64,000 nt of DNA from Hymenobacter sp. YC55 (GTDB taxonomy: Bacteria; Bacteroidota; Bacteroidia; Cytophagales; Hymenobacteraceae). A model generated the notes under the pieces. It was not told the DNA's origin, made no database searches, and was given only the letters and a program-made list of their open reading frames with translations. Both the position numbers and the translations under genes were made by a program. Shown here in pieces: positions 44,494-52,522 of this stretch (positions within the stretch are counted from its first letter, which is position 1; each line of letters opens with the position of its first letter). The DNA lies in assembly GCF_029433095.1 (NCBI RefSeq), contig NZ_JARNTX010000008.1, positions 124,001 through 188,000 on the forward strand. Reading direction: 5' to 3'.

Positions 44494-45552
44494 TCACATC
44501 AAATAAAATGCCTCGGCCGCGAGCGGGGCAGGCACCTGTTCCTCGTCGAGCAGCTGGCGCAAATTGATTTCCACCGTGCGGGCAATCGCTGTGACGGGCG
44601 TATCGGTGGGCAGGTCGTTGAAGGGGTCCTGCATGTAACGGGCTGTGTGCTCGACCAAGAAGAAGGTGACGGCGAACATGAGCAGAATCGGAAGTTCCCA
44701 GAGGCCGTTGGTTTCCACCAGACTCAGCGACAAGGTGCCTAAAAACAAATAGATCAGCAAATGCACCAGCCGCCGATAGTTGGTGGGAAACACGGTGCTT
44801 TTAATGCGCTCGGCCCGTCCCATCGAGTCGCACAGGCGCACGAGGGTTTCATCGAGCTACACTTGCTGGAAGGGATTGAGAGCTTCCTGCTCGTAGAGGC
44901 TTCTTATTTGCTGCGTGTGCAGAGCCAACAGGGCCAAGGGTTTGTTGGCGTGCCGCCCCGCGTAGGCGACCTCCGACGCCGACAGGTACTGGGCCAGCGT
45001 AGCCATGGGGTCCTGGCCCCGCAGCACCTCCCCCAGGCCGTAGCACCAGGCAATCTGCCGGTAGGCTAGGCTACGCAACAGCGGCTCGGTCAGCTGCTCT
45101 GCCTTCACAAAGCTGCGCACCTGCAGCACGAGCGTGCGCGAATCGTTGACGATGGCGCCCCATACTTTGCGCGCCTCCCACCAGCGCTCGTAGGATTGGC
45201 TGACGGTAAAGGCCAGCAGCAGCGAAATAGCGCTGCCCAGAATGGAGGGCAAGGACAGCGGAATAGGCGGCAGGTACCGCCCCACGTATAGCTTGAGTAC
45301 CAGAAAGATCACCGAGATGAGCAGCACCAGCGCCAAGTCGGGCAGAATACGTTTCAGAATAAAGCGAACCGGAAGTTTAGCATCAAGCAGCATACGCCAG
45401 ACCAAGGAAGAGTGAGCCTGCCTGTACGTAGCCAAGCGGCGGGTAGTTAAACGCGAGGTTTCGCCCGCTTCGTTGAACCCCCTCCAACTGTAGGGGCCGG
45501 CTTGCAATGGTGTAGCAACAATGGACAGGTTGAGGAGGGAGTACAAGCTCAT
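44494..45552 (-). pseudogene. Bestrophin-family channel, interrupted by an amber codon
   Basis: The first part (45552-44857) gives 231 residues including ISLLLAFTVSQSYERWWEAR, the bestrophin signature region. A single in-frame TAG follows QEALNPFQQV near 44857. The same frame continues LDETLVRLCDSMGRAERIKS, TVFPTNYRRLVHLLIYLFL and MQDPFNDLPTDTPVTAIART to 44494. Without the stop it would be a complete protein of about 352 residues. It is only distantly similar to the intact bestrophin at 26537. Decay may be recent. Confidence 0.85.
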
Positions 45553-45649
45553 TATATCATAGTGGCTGTTGCATAATGCATGACCTATTAGGCGTTGTGT
45601 TTCGTAGCAAGTGCATGCAAGGCAAGAGGCAGTTTACCGATAAGGAGGT

Positions 45650-45780
45650 CACGCGCTTTCGCCTCTCCGAGCGCGTACCCCGCATAATTTCTACCGTTGC
45701 CTGGTCGACTGGCGCTTTCTCTACTAGGAGACGCAGGCGCTCTACAGCCACACCGGCCAGACCCCGCTCGACCCGGGGGG
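45650..45780 (+). pseudogene. Possible IS1182-like transposase N-terminal fragment
   Basis: One frame reads HNFYRCLVDWRFLY, then TAG, then ETQALYSHTGQTPLDP, resembling the N-terminal NxFYR...LDWxFLY...Y...G.PSLDP pattern of IS1182-type transposases. It is damaged and short. The C-terminal fragment at 43966-44300 has the same strand, but the order is reversed, so they are not simply one interrupted gene. Confidence 0.4.
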
Positions 45781-46282
45781 TGAACCCGAGCCAGGGGTAA
45801 TGCTTAAAATCCGGGCAAGGCTGCGACAGCGGGCGGATTTTCGGGCCCTGTCGATGGCCCTGCTAGAACACCTGACCTTCGAGGGCGGCCGTTACTTGTA
45901 AGCAGTGAAAGCAGTAAAAACCGGCATATAGCGCCATAAACTGGTTTTTATACTATTTCAGGCATATAATCACGAGTGTAGCCAACTTCTACTGCCGAAT
46001 AAAAGGCCCGCCGCAGGCGGGCCTTTCTGTTGCCGGGTGGCTTAGTGGCTAACGCCCCTAAAGTGCCCTTTGAAATCACTGAAAACGTACTGAAATTTGA
46101 AGAAACTGCTGCGGCATTAGCTGCTGCGATACTGACTATAAAACTGAAGCGTTACTACTACCAATGTGCTGATATTCAGCAGGATTAAGCAGTATATGTT
46201 AGTATAAAACCTGCGGTTTTTTGTTGCGCTTTGTGCTTTTTTTTACTGCAAGAATGCGGCGCGGCGGGCGGTCCTGCGGGTG
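45781..46282. other. Intergenic with hairpins downstream of rep
   Basis: Contains a short + frame (45799-45900) with RQRADFRALSMALLEHLTFE, an imperfect hairpin at 45917-45952 (TAAAAACCGG / CTGGTTTTTA) and a GC-rich terminator-like hairpin AAAGGCCCGCC/GGCGGGCCTTT at 46001-46027. The rest is AT-rich. No intact gene. Confidence 0.45.
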
Positions 46283-47413
46283 CTATTGGACGGGGTTGCC
46301 GGCCCCGGGAAACAGCGTCTGAACGATGTTTTTAGCTTCTCTGCGCAACTCTTTCTTCTCGGCGGCCGTTGCCTCAAGGGCCGCCTTTCCGGCCCGCACA
46401 ATGGCCGCGTTGCAGTATTTCACCGGCTCGTCAATGGCGCGCGGCCCCACCTTGCGGTGGTCCCAGTCGGTAAGCAGCTTGCGGACGCCCTCCAGCGTGA
46501 TGGCTTTCAAGTAGAGCGCCATGTTGCGCTCGCTCACCTGGTAGGCCTGCAGCCGAGCGATAACGGGCCCGGTGACGGAGTTGGTCACCCACTCCGGCGG
46601 AATCCGGGAGCTCTGTTTGTTGACCAGCTCGAAGCTAAACCCAACGACCCGCGGGCGGCCCTTGCCCGCCAGGTTGGCCGTCTTGAGCGTGTAGGTGAAG
46701 GCGTAGGGCGTGCGGGCCAACTCCCGCTGGGCCACGTCGATGGTGTAGGCCACCAAATCTTTGGTTTCGGCAAACTTCATTTTCGGCTTACCGGCCTTGT
46801 CGAGTACGGGTTTGTCGCGCTTGTCGAGTTCGGGCGCGCAGTCCATGAGCAGGCGGTACTCGTCGAGTCCTACTTCCCACCAGCCCGTGTCTTTGTAGTG
46901 GTTCAGGATCTCGAAGAAGCGCATGGCGTACCAGCTGCGCAGGGCCATGTAGCCGTCGAGCTTATAGAGCGTGTACTCGCCGGCCAGCTGCAAAAAGTAC
47001 GGGGCCAAGGCCGGGTTCAGGATGATGGTTATGATGCCGTCGCGCACCTCCGAGGGTTGCGGCCGGGTCTGGTCGAGGAGCGGCCGCTGGTAAAAATGCT
47101 TGGCGGCCAGATCCTCGAAGTTCCACTTGACTTCCCCCAACTCCACCATCGCCGCCTTGGCCCAGGTGTAGCAGTTGTTGGCGGCCAGGTCGGTGCCGTC
47201 CACCAGCTGGCGAACGTTGACCTGGTAATAATCCCGCAATTTTAAATCATCGGTCTGTATCTGTTCAAGCACCTTGGCCATGATACGCTTGCTCATAACC
47301 GACATTTTTCTTTGGTGCGAAAACGTCACGTGACGGTGCTGCCGCACCTCGTTGGAGGCGACGGTGGGAGAGGCCTCGGTTTCGGGAAACTCAATGCGTA
47401 ATGCGGGAGTCAT
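46283..47413 (-). CDS. Replication initiation protein, Rep_3 (RepB) superfamily
   Basis: The 376-residue protein matches iteron-binding Rep_3 initiators with two winged-helix domains. Visible features include MSKRIMAKVLEQIQTDDLKL, YYQVNVRQLVDGTDLAANNC, FLQLAGEYTLYKLDGYMALR and SWYAMRFFEILNHYKDTGWW; the last (LRSxYAMRFFExL) is the classic WH2 recognition region. It binds origin repeats, which are found directly upstream at 47467-47596. A conserved promoter-like element at 47822 reads toward this gene. It defines the replicon as a plasmid of a Bacteroidota host. Confidence 0.93.
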   Translation of the reverse strand: MTPALRIEFPETEASPTVASNEVRQHRHVTFSHQRKMSVMSKRIMAKVLEQIQTDDLKLRDYYQVNVRQLVDGTDLAANNCYTWAKAAMVELGEVKWNFEDLAAKHFYQRPLLDQTRPQPSEVRDGIITIILNPALAPYFLQLAGEYTLYKLDGYMALRSWYAMRFFEILNHYKDTGWWEVGLDEYRLLMDCAPELDKRDKPVLDKAGKPKMKFAETKDLVAYTIDVAQRELARTPYAFTYTLKTANLAGKGRPRVVGFSFELVNKQSSRIPPEWVTNSVTGPVIARLQAYQVSERNMALYLKAITLEGVRKLLTDWDHRKVGPRAIDEPVKYCNAAIVRAGKAALEATAAEKKELRREAKNIVQTLFPGAGNPVQ

Positions 47414-47466
47414 AGAACGAACGAGTTGGTAGAAATCAAAGATAACCGATAAAATAAGGAGTCCGC

Positions 47467-47596
47467 TGAATCATTTCCTTTTAATGATCTAAAAACCTCC
47501 TTTTAATACTCTAAGAACCTCCTTTTTATGGGTCAGCCTGGGCTCTAAAAACCTCCTTTTAATAGAGGCGCCCGACTCTAAAAACCTCCTTTTAAT
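47467..47596. repeat. Rep iterons (five copies)
   Basis: CTAAAAACCTCCTTTTAAT occurs at 47489, 47545 and 47578, with a two-mismatch copy (CTAAGAACCTCCTTTTTAT) at 47511 and a degenerate one at about 47467. Starts are spaced 22, 22, 34 and 33 bp apart, close to whole helical turns, so bound Rep molecules would line up on one face. They lie just upstream of rep in the expected origin. Confidence 0.9.
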
Positions 47597-47701
47597 CAAT
47601 TCACTCCTTATAGTATACAAGTTAGTGATGTTCTGTACCAATAGGCAACCTAGTAAAAAGCCACAATTTTGTTTTCGCGCGAGGAAAAAAAGCTTTTAGG
47701 G

Positions 47702-47710
47702 TGTGGATAA
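47702..47710 (-). promoter_or_regulatory. DnaA box
   Basis: TGTGGATAA on the + strand is TTATCCACA on the minus strand, a perfect consensus DnaA binding site, about 100 bp from the iterons. Confidence 0.75.
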
Positions 47711-47821
47711 CTCGGCCAACGACCCCAGAGGGGAAAACAAACTCCAACAAACCAAACAAAACGGGACCCCAAAAACGGCCGTCAGGCCCGAAAAATTTGA
47801 TTGCACTTTTCTAAGTTATGT

Positions 47822-47847
47822 TTTGTGCGTATATAGATACAAGTACA
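47822..47847 (-). promoter_or_regulatory. Backbone promoter/operator element A (upstream of rep)
   Basis: The + strand contains TGTGCGTATATAGATACA; on the minus strand, toward rep, it reads TTGTATCTATATACGCACA. The core is palindromic (TGT...TATATA...ACA). The same element in the same relative orientation precedes three other backbone genes (see 50159, 52494, 58266). Confidence 0.65.
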
Positions 47848-48191
47848 ATTTTCAACCAATTGAGCCACGATACGGCCTGAACTTGCCTGAAAAACGCCCC
47901 AGCAGCTTGAAAATGGGCTTTATACGGCGGCGATGCGCAAGATGCGATAGAAGGCCAGCGGAAACCAGCGGGCGGGAAAAGGCTGACGTACCGTTACGAC
48001 CCAGGATTCAGTGCCAAAAGCGGCCCTAGAAGGCCAGAAAAGGGCCACCAGCGCCCGTAATCACCCCGGTTGGGGCACTACGCCACCCGATGCCTCGATA
48101 AGCAGGGTGCCGAGCGAATGATTGCGTATTTTATTGTGTTCCGAGAAACACAGACTATTTTGCCAAAAAATACAATTCATTTTCCTTGCTC

Positions 48192-48815
48192 ATGACTAAG
48201 AATCCGAAAGGTCGCGCTGCCAGCACAACCCGTACTCCGCTTGACAATCCCCCCCTGTCGGCTCCTAAAACAAAGCGGGGCAACAGCGGCTGGGGACCAG
48301 TGGCTACCGAGCCAATGTTCACCGAAGTACCCCCCACGGCTCCAGTTGCGGCCGAAGCCACCGCAACAAGTCAGCCCAAACGCCGGCACCGCAAGTTCAA
48401 ACACATCGTTGAGCGGCACCCAGGCCCCGACGGCAAGCGTGGCTTTACTTTCCGGGACCTGTGCCCGGTACTGCACGTGGCCGCCGAGTCGCTGCGGGCT
48501 GCGCTCATTGACCCGGGCCGCTTGACCGTGAACTCGATTGTTGCCTTGGCCGATCTGATGGAGGAGGACCCACAGATTGTGCTGAGCGACATTCTCGCGG
48601 AAGTTCGCTCCAACCCGGCCGCCCGCAAAGCCGCAGCCGCCAAAGCCCGCGCAGGTAAAAAGACCACGCCAGCCGCCGAGCAGCCGAGTGAGCCGGAGCC
48701 GGAGCCGGTTGAAACCAAGGCCCCAGTTAAAGCCACCAAAAGCAAAGAACCGGCCCCTAAATCCGCAGCTAAAACTGAGGGGAAGGCCGGCACTAAAAAA
48801 GGCAATAAGAAGTAA
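48192..48815 (+). CDS. Plasmid protein with HTH-like domain shared with 50311
   Basis: The start is ATG 48192 (a TTG two codons upstream is possible); 207 residues. The first 70 residues are basic and Pro-rich. A compact domain then spans RGFTFRDLCPVLHVAAESLR, AALIDPGRLTVNSIVALADL and MEEDPQIVLSDILAEVR, which looks like an XRE/Cro-type helix-turn-helix. It aligns closely with the 50311 protein. The last 60 residues are a Lys/Ala/Pro/Glu tail typical of nucleic-acid-binding extensions. Likely a plasmid regulator; the DNA target is unknown, but the four palindromic elements are candidates. Confidence 0.65.
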   Translation: MTKNPKGRAASTTRTPLDNPPLSAPKTKRGNSGWGPVATEPMFTEVPPTAPVAAEATATSQPKRRHRKFKHIVERHPGPDGKRGFTFRDLCPVLHVAAESLRAALIDPGRLTVNSIVALADLMEEDPQIVLSDILAEVRSNPAARKAAAAKARAGKKTTPAAEQPSEPEPEPVETKAPVKATKSKEPAPKSAAKTEGKAGTKKGNKK

Positions 48816-49310
48816 CCGGGCCGCAGATGGGCACTCTGGCTGAGTTAAGAGAACTGATGTAGCTGGTGTAGCTGGCAAAGCGCCGTAATTATTGCAGGCA
48901 GCCCTTACAGGCCGCGGGTTAGGGAGTGCCACGGTTGCGGTGCTCTGGCGGACAGAAGCAGCCACTAAGCGGAAGCGGCGACTAAGGGGTAGCTGCCGAG
49001 GTAGTAGAGGAAAGGCTGCGGTTTGGTTGCCTGAGCAACAGTGGGCGGCAGGGTCACCACGATAAATACAGAGCTGGACATAACGGTTTTGGTAGCGGTG
49101 GTAGCGGCAATAGAAACAAGCAAGTAGGCTAACCCATGACCTTTCTGGGTCCTTGCTGAGCTAAAGCTAACCACCACCTGTGACCGTTTATGAGCTAATT
49201 CGTGAGTGACCTGAATTTTAGGTTAAGTGACCGTTATAAAGCGCGAACGACCGGAGCGGTATGCCCCAGTCGTTCCATCTTATTCCCTTACTTGTCGGTA
49301 CTCGAATAAA
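48816..49310. other. Intergenic, small doubtful ORF only
   Basis: About 500 bp between convergent genes. A 70-codon leftward frame at 48965-49177 has a hydrophobic centre but no clear support. No terminator was recognised. Confidence 0.35.
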
Positions 49311-50066
49311 TCAGCCTACGGGATTTAGGCGTTTTTTTAGCTCTGGGCGAAACGTGCGGCTCACGGGGATAGGCAGCTTGGCAACTTCTACAAACGCTTC
49401 ATCAAAGGCCGTCAGATGGTCGATATTGACGATGTAGGAACGGTGGGCCCGGATGAAATTCGGGGGGAGCGTCGCTTCCAGGGTGCGTAGGGTTTGGGCA
49501 AACGGTATCTTCTCGTTGAGGGTATGCAGGATGATGTACTTATCGTCCGCGAAAAAGTAGAGAATGTCGGCATACAGCACCCGGACCCATTTAGTGCCTT
49601 TGCGCACAAACATCGAGGGGCTGGTGCGGTCCTGGGGGGCCGGCGGCTGGGGAAGGCCTGCGCTCAGGTCCCGCACTTCCAGCCGGGGTGGGGGCGAGTC
49701 GTACGCTTTGAGTAGGGCCAGTTCCAACTGCACTTTGAGCGTGGCGTCGGTAAAGGGCTTGGTGATGTAGCCGTAGGGTTGTGCGATGTTGGCCCGGGCC
49801 AGGGTGGGGGAGTCCGAGCGCGCGGTCAGAAAAACCACGGGCAGGGCGAAGTGACGGCGCACCATAATAGCGGCCGCAATGCCGTCGCAGTCGCCGGCGA
49901 TGTTAATGTCCATGAGCACCAGCTCCACGGCCTCCTTTTCCAATACCTCCAGGGCTGCTTCGCTGTTGTCAACCGGAGCCAGGGGGGTATGGCCCAGGCG
50001 TAGCAGGGAGCGCCGGATTTCTTGGGCGATCAACCATTCATCTTCAACAATCAATATAGTGGCCAT
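49311..50066 (-). CDS. LytTR-type response regulator
   Basis: The 251-residue protein has an N-terminal receiver (ILIVEDEWLIAQEIRRSLLR; phosphoacceptor Asp53 in LVLMDINIAG; Thr in FLTARSD; Lys in GYITKPF). After a Pro-rich linker it has a LytTR DNA-binding domain (RVLYADILYFFADDKYIILH; TLRTLEATLPPNFIRAHRSY; IVNIDHLTAF). Such regulators control extracellular or quorum functions in Bacteroidota. No sensor kinase is adjacent, so its input may be chromosomal. It sits between the two HTH-like paralogues. Confidence 0.9.
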   Translation of the reverse strand: MATILIVEDEWLIAQEIRRSLLRLGHTPLAPVDNSEAALEVLEKEAVELVLMDINIAGDCDGIAAAIMVRRHFALPVVFLTARSDSPTLARANIAQPYGYITKPFTDATLKVQLELALLKAYDSPPPRLEVRDLSAGLPQPPAPQDRTSPSMFVRKGTKWVRVLYADILYFFADDKYIILHTLNEKIPFAQTLRTLEATLPPNFIRAHRSYIVNIDHLTAFDEAFVEVAKLPIPVSRTFRPELKKRLNPVG

Positions 50067-50158
50067 GAGGCAAAGGTAAGGGGGCGGGAGGGATGAAAAC
50101 AGACCAGCCCACCGCAGTTGATGGTCTAGTCCGGCAATGGGTACGAAAAGCTTAAATC

Positions 50159-50185
50159 TTGTATCTATTTACGCACACAATTTTG
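50159..50185 (+). promoter_or_regulatory. Backbone promoter/operator element B (upstream of 50311)
   Basis: TTGTATCTATTTACGCACAC followed by AATTTTG. It resembles a Bacteroidota promoter (TTG, about 16 bp, then a TAnnTTTG-like box) with the palindrome between the boxes. It lies 125 bp before the 50311 start. Confidence 0.65.
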
Positions 50186-50310
50186 AATATTAACTCGTAA
50201 GAACCCTACCTTAGCCTTGTGTCAGTTTTTTTTCTAGGCGCTGGCTTCACTTGCTTACTTGTTCAAAACTACATCTGCCCTCACTTTTGCTACCGGCTTC
50301 CGATTAATTC

Positions 50311-50667
50311 ATGGTTAAAACTGCCTCCAAATCCTGTTCCCAAACCGATGCCGAAAACACGGCCGACGGGAGGAAATCAACTCGTACCTTTCACGGCATC
50401 GTGCTGGAGGGAGGTTTTACCGTGCGTCAACTGTGTAGTGGAATGCACTTGGCTGCTGAATCTCTCAAAGCCGCTTACGATGAACCGGGCCGCTTGAGCC
50501 TGAACGCCGTAATGGCCTTTTCCGAGCTGGTGGGTGAGGAACCCGAGAAGCTGGTGGGTGATTTGTTCGCTGAAATCAGGGAACTACGTGAAAAGGGACC
50601 CGCGCCGGCAACTTCGAGAAGAAGCCGCTCGCTCAAACCTAAACCTCGCCCTTCGGAAGGTGGGTAA
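50311..50667 (+). CDS. Small HTH-like plasmid protein, paralogue of 48192
   Basis: The 118-residue protein shares one domain with the 48192 product: GGFTVRQLCSGMHLAAESLK, AAYDEPGRLSLNAVMAFSEL and VGEEPEKLVGDLFAEIR. Conserved positions include GFT-R-LC---H-AAESL-AA-DPGRL--N---A--L, then EEP--------AEIR. A basic tail (SRRSRSLKPKPRP) follows. It looks like a DNA-binding regulator. A terminator follows and the promoter-like element B precedes it, so it could autoregulate. Confidence 0.65.
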   Translation: MVKTASKSCSQTDAENTADGRKSTRTFHGIVLEGGFTVRQLCSGMHLAAESLKAAYDEPGRLSLNAVMAFSELVGEEPEKLVGDLFAEIRELREKGPAPATSRRSRSLKPKPRPSEGG

Positions 50668-50710
50668 GATACCTCTCACTGTCCTGAATGATTTTACTTG
50701 ACATTTGATT

Positions 50711-50744
50711 CCCGGCCTGCCTCAAGCAAGGTCGGGGTTTTTTT
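50711..50744 (+). terminator. Terminator after 50311
   Basis: A GC-rich hairpin (CCCGGCCTGC / GCAAGGTCGGG with wobble pairs) is followed by seven Ts. Confidence 0.65.
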
Positions 50745-51440
50745 GACCCATATGGACTAGGAACGTGAGTAGTTAAGATCATGGTATGTCACTTTGGCTA
50801 CAGCTTATAAATGCTACAAGTAGTGAAAGTACACTTTTGTTGCCTTCCCCGTGATTGGTATTCGATAAACAGACCATCAAGTCGTACTACAAACAAGACC
50901 TAGAAAGCGGGGGTGAGCGGAAACAGAGTGGGTGGAAAAAGCGGAGGGGGCTCAACTCTGAAATTATGGTAGCCAGGAAGCAGAGGGGCCGGGCAATGAA
51001 GCAGCGGAAGGGGGCAACGGCGTAAACGGAAGGTAGGCTAAAACGGGTAGCATCCACCAGGAACACGACCAGCACCACAGTTGAATTTTGGAAGAGGCGT
51101 TTTAGATGTGAACTACAAAACCAGATTCTCGCCCGGGTCAACCCCACGTCCTTTCTGGCTTTGGAGCAGCAGCAGGTACGTGGCGGAAAGACTGAGCCCA
51201 GTACACGAGGTGCCGGGAGGTGAGGCCGACAGAAAAGGTGTCGGGCGGAAGGTAGTCTGCGAGTCGAGGAGGGATAGTAGGGGAACTAGGCCGGGGCGAA
51301 AAAGGAAAGGGGCGGCAAGCAAGCAGGTCCACCATATTACCCGAGCAAGATTTCAGCCCACTGGAGAATGGCATTAAAAAAATGGTCTGGATTTCGGGGC
51401 ACCCATCGACAAGCAGGCGGATCTGTTGAGTGGCTTACTT

Positions 51441-51534
51441 GTCGGCAATTCAGTGGTCGTAAAACGGCACTCTGGTAGCAAATAGAGTTTTGTCAAACGT
51501 CAATCTAATAGCAGATAACGGCAATCTGGTAGCA
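51441..51534. repeat. Iteron-like array inside the purine tract
   Basis: AACGGCAATCTGGTAGCA (51517) recurs as AACGGCACTCTGGTAGCA (51463) and AACGTCAATCTAATAGCA (51496), with a degenerate copy (GTCGGCAATTCAGTGG) at about 51441. Starts are about 22, 33 and 21 bp apart, near whole helical turns, as with the rep iterons, though the sequence is different. This suggests a multi-protein binding site such as a centromere, transfer or regulatory site. Confidence 0.65.
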
Positions 51535-52080
51535 GGAATAAGTCTGGAACGTAAGCGCAGGCGGCAGATCCGAATAGAAAGAGTGACACCAGATAGGGCG
51601 CGCAGGAAAGTAGGAGAGGCAGGGAGGCGGGTAGTTGGGTGGGCTAAGCGAGGATGAGGCCAGGGGCAGGATGATGGGCAGCGTACGGGGGCGTTGAATA
51701 GATATTGCAGCAATAAAAGCTAACGGGGGAAAAGGCCGCTAGGGCTCAATACCGGATTGGAAAGGACCAGGCAGGAAGAGGGCGGACGGGTAGACGTGAA
51801 TCAGGCTTCAACAGGTAGCCTCTTCCAGCTGTAAGACGACCAATAGTAGTGCAGGGCGAGGTATGACCAGCAGACAATTTGAAAGGGAGCTGGCCGGCGA
51901 GTAGGTGCAGCAAAATGAGCGCGCAGGCCGTGGATGGTGGCGTTAATAGGGCCGACAGGACGTATTGAGGGCAAGTAAGTAATTGCGTAAGTCAGCGGCG
52001 AAGAGTCGGGCTGGAAAAAGCCCAGAGCGAATAACTGGCCGGGTCAGAAAACCAAGGAAGCACTCTATAAGACCGGACAC

Positions 52081-52116
52081 AAAAAGAGCGACTGGCCAGG
52101 AAAGACGAGTCGCTCT
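52081..52116 (-). terminator. Terminator of the 52455 gene
   Basis: Reading leftward, AGAGCGACT and AGTCGCTCT form a 9-bp stem over a 14-nt loop, followed by five Ts. It lies 25 bp beyond the stop codon at 52141. Confidence 0.85.
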
Positions 52117-52140
52117 ATATTGGGGGCTGAGGGGAACTCC

Positions 52141-52455
52141 CTATTTGACTAATCCCAGTCGAGTCATTTCACCCAGCATCTTGGGGGGATATTCAATGCC
52201 TTGTTTCTGCATGTAGGCAAGGTGGCGGGCAATAGCTTCCTTTAGAATTTCGGCAGCGGTCTGTTGCTTGGAAGTACCCTCATTCATAAAGGAAACATAC
52301 CGGATGGCTTTGTCCTGGAGAGGATGCACCGTATAGTTTCCGACTTGCTTCTTACTGGACTTCGAGGAATCAGTGACGGAGGCAGGTTCGGTGATCTGGT
52401 CGGTAGCAGCAGAAGTGGAGTTACCGGTTAAGGAGGAATCGATTTTTTCAGACAT
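52141..52455 (-). CDS. Small plasmid protein, possibly ribbon-helix-helix-like
   Basis: The 104-residue protein is Ser/Thr-rich and disordered for 35 residues. A compact domain follows: VGNYTVHPLQDKAIRYVSFM, NEGTSKQQTAAEILKEAIAR, HLAYMQKQGIEYPP. A beta-strand followed by two helices at the right spacing suggests a ribbon-helix-helix DNA-binding fold; I cannot name the family. It is the only gene with coding-like composition in the purine tract. It has its own terminator (52081) and the conserved promoter element (52494), so it is a transcribed backbone gene. A role in binding the 51441 array is an inference. Confidence 0.6.
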   Translation of the reverse strand: MSEKIDSSLTGNSTSAATDQITEPASVTDSSKSSKKQVGNYTVHPLQDKAIRYVSFMNEGTSKQQTAAEILKEAIARHLAYMQKQGIEYPPKMLGEMTRLGLVK

Positions 52456-52493
52456 GAGCGTAAGAGAGGTTAAGAAGTGATAGAGTCAAAGGG

Positions 52494-52522
52494 TACAGTG
52501 TGCGTATATGGATACACAAATA
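52494..52522 (-). promoter_or_regulatory. Backbone promoter/operator element C (upstream of 52455)
   Basis: On the minus strand it reads TTTGTGTATCCATATACGCA then CACTGTACCCTTTG, about 45 bp before the 52455 start. It matches elements A, B and D at GTATC--T-TACGCACA. Confidence 0.65.

Larger units (their letters stand above)
47597..48191. other. Origin of replication region
   Basis: Follows the iterons away from rep. It begins AT-rich (47600-47700), contains a perfect DnaA box at 47702-47710 and the conserved promoter-like element at 47822-47847. No gene is recognised. The AT-rich stretch is a plausible unwinding site. Confidence 0.65.

Noticed and set aside
46280..47245. 321-codon rightward open frame
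   Set aside because: It is antisense to the Rep gene, which has clear homology; the + product is low-complexity.
51441..51534. Possible CRISPR array
   Set aside because: The copies are 18 nt, imperfect and 21-33 bp apart, too short for repeat-spacer units, and no cas gene is present.
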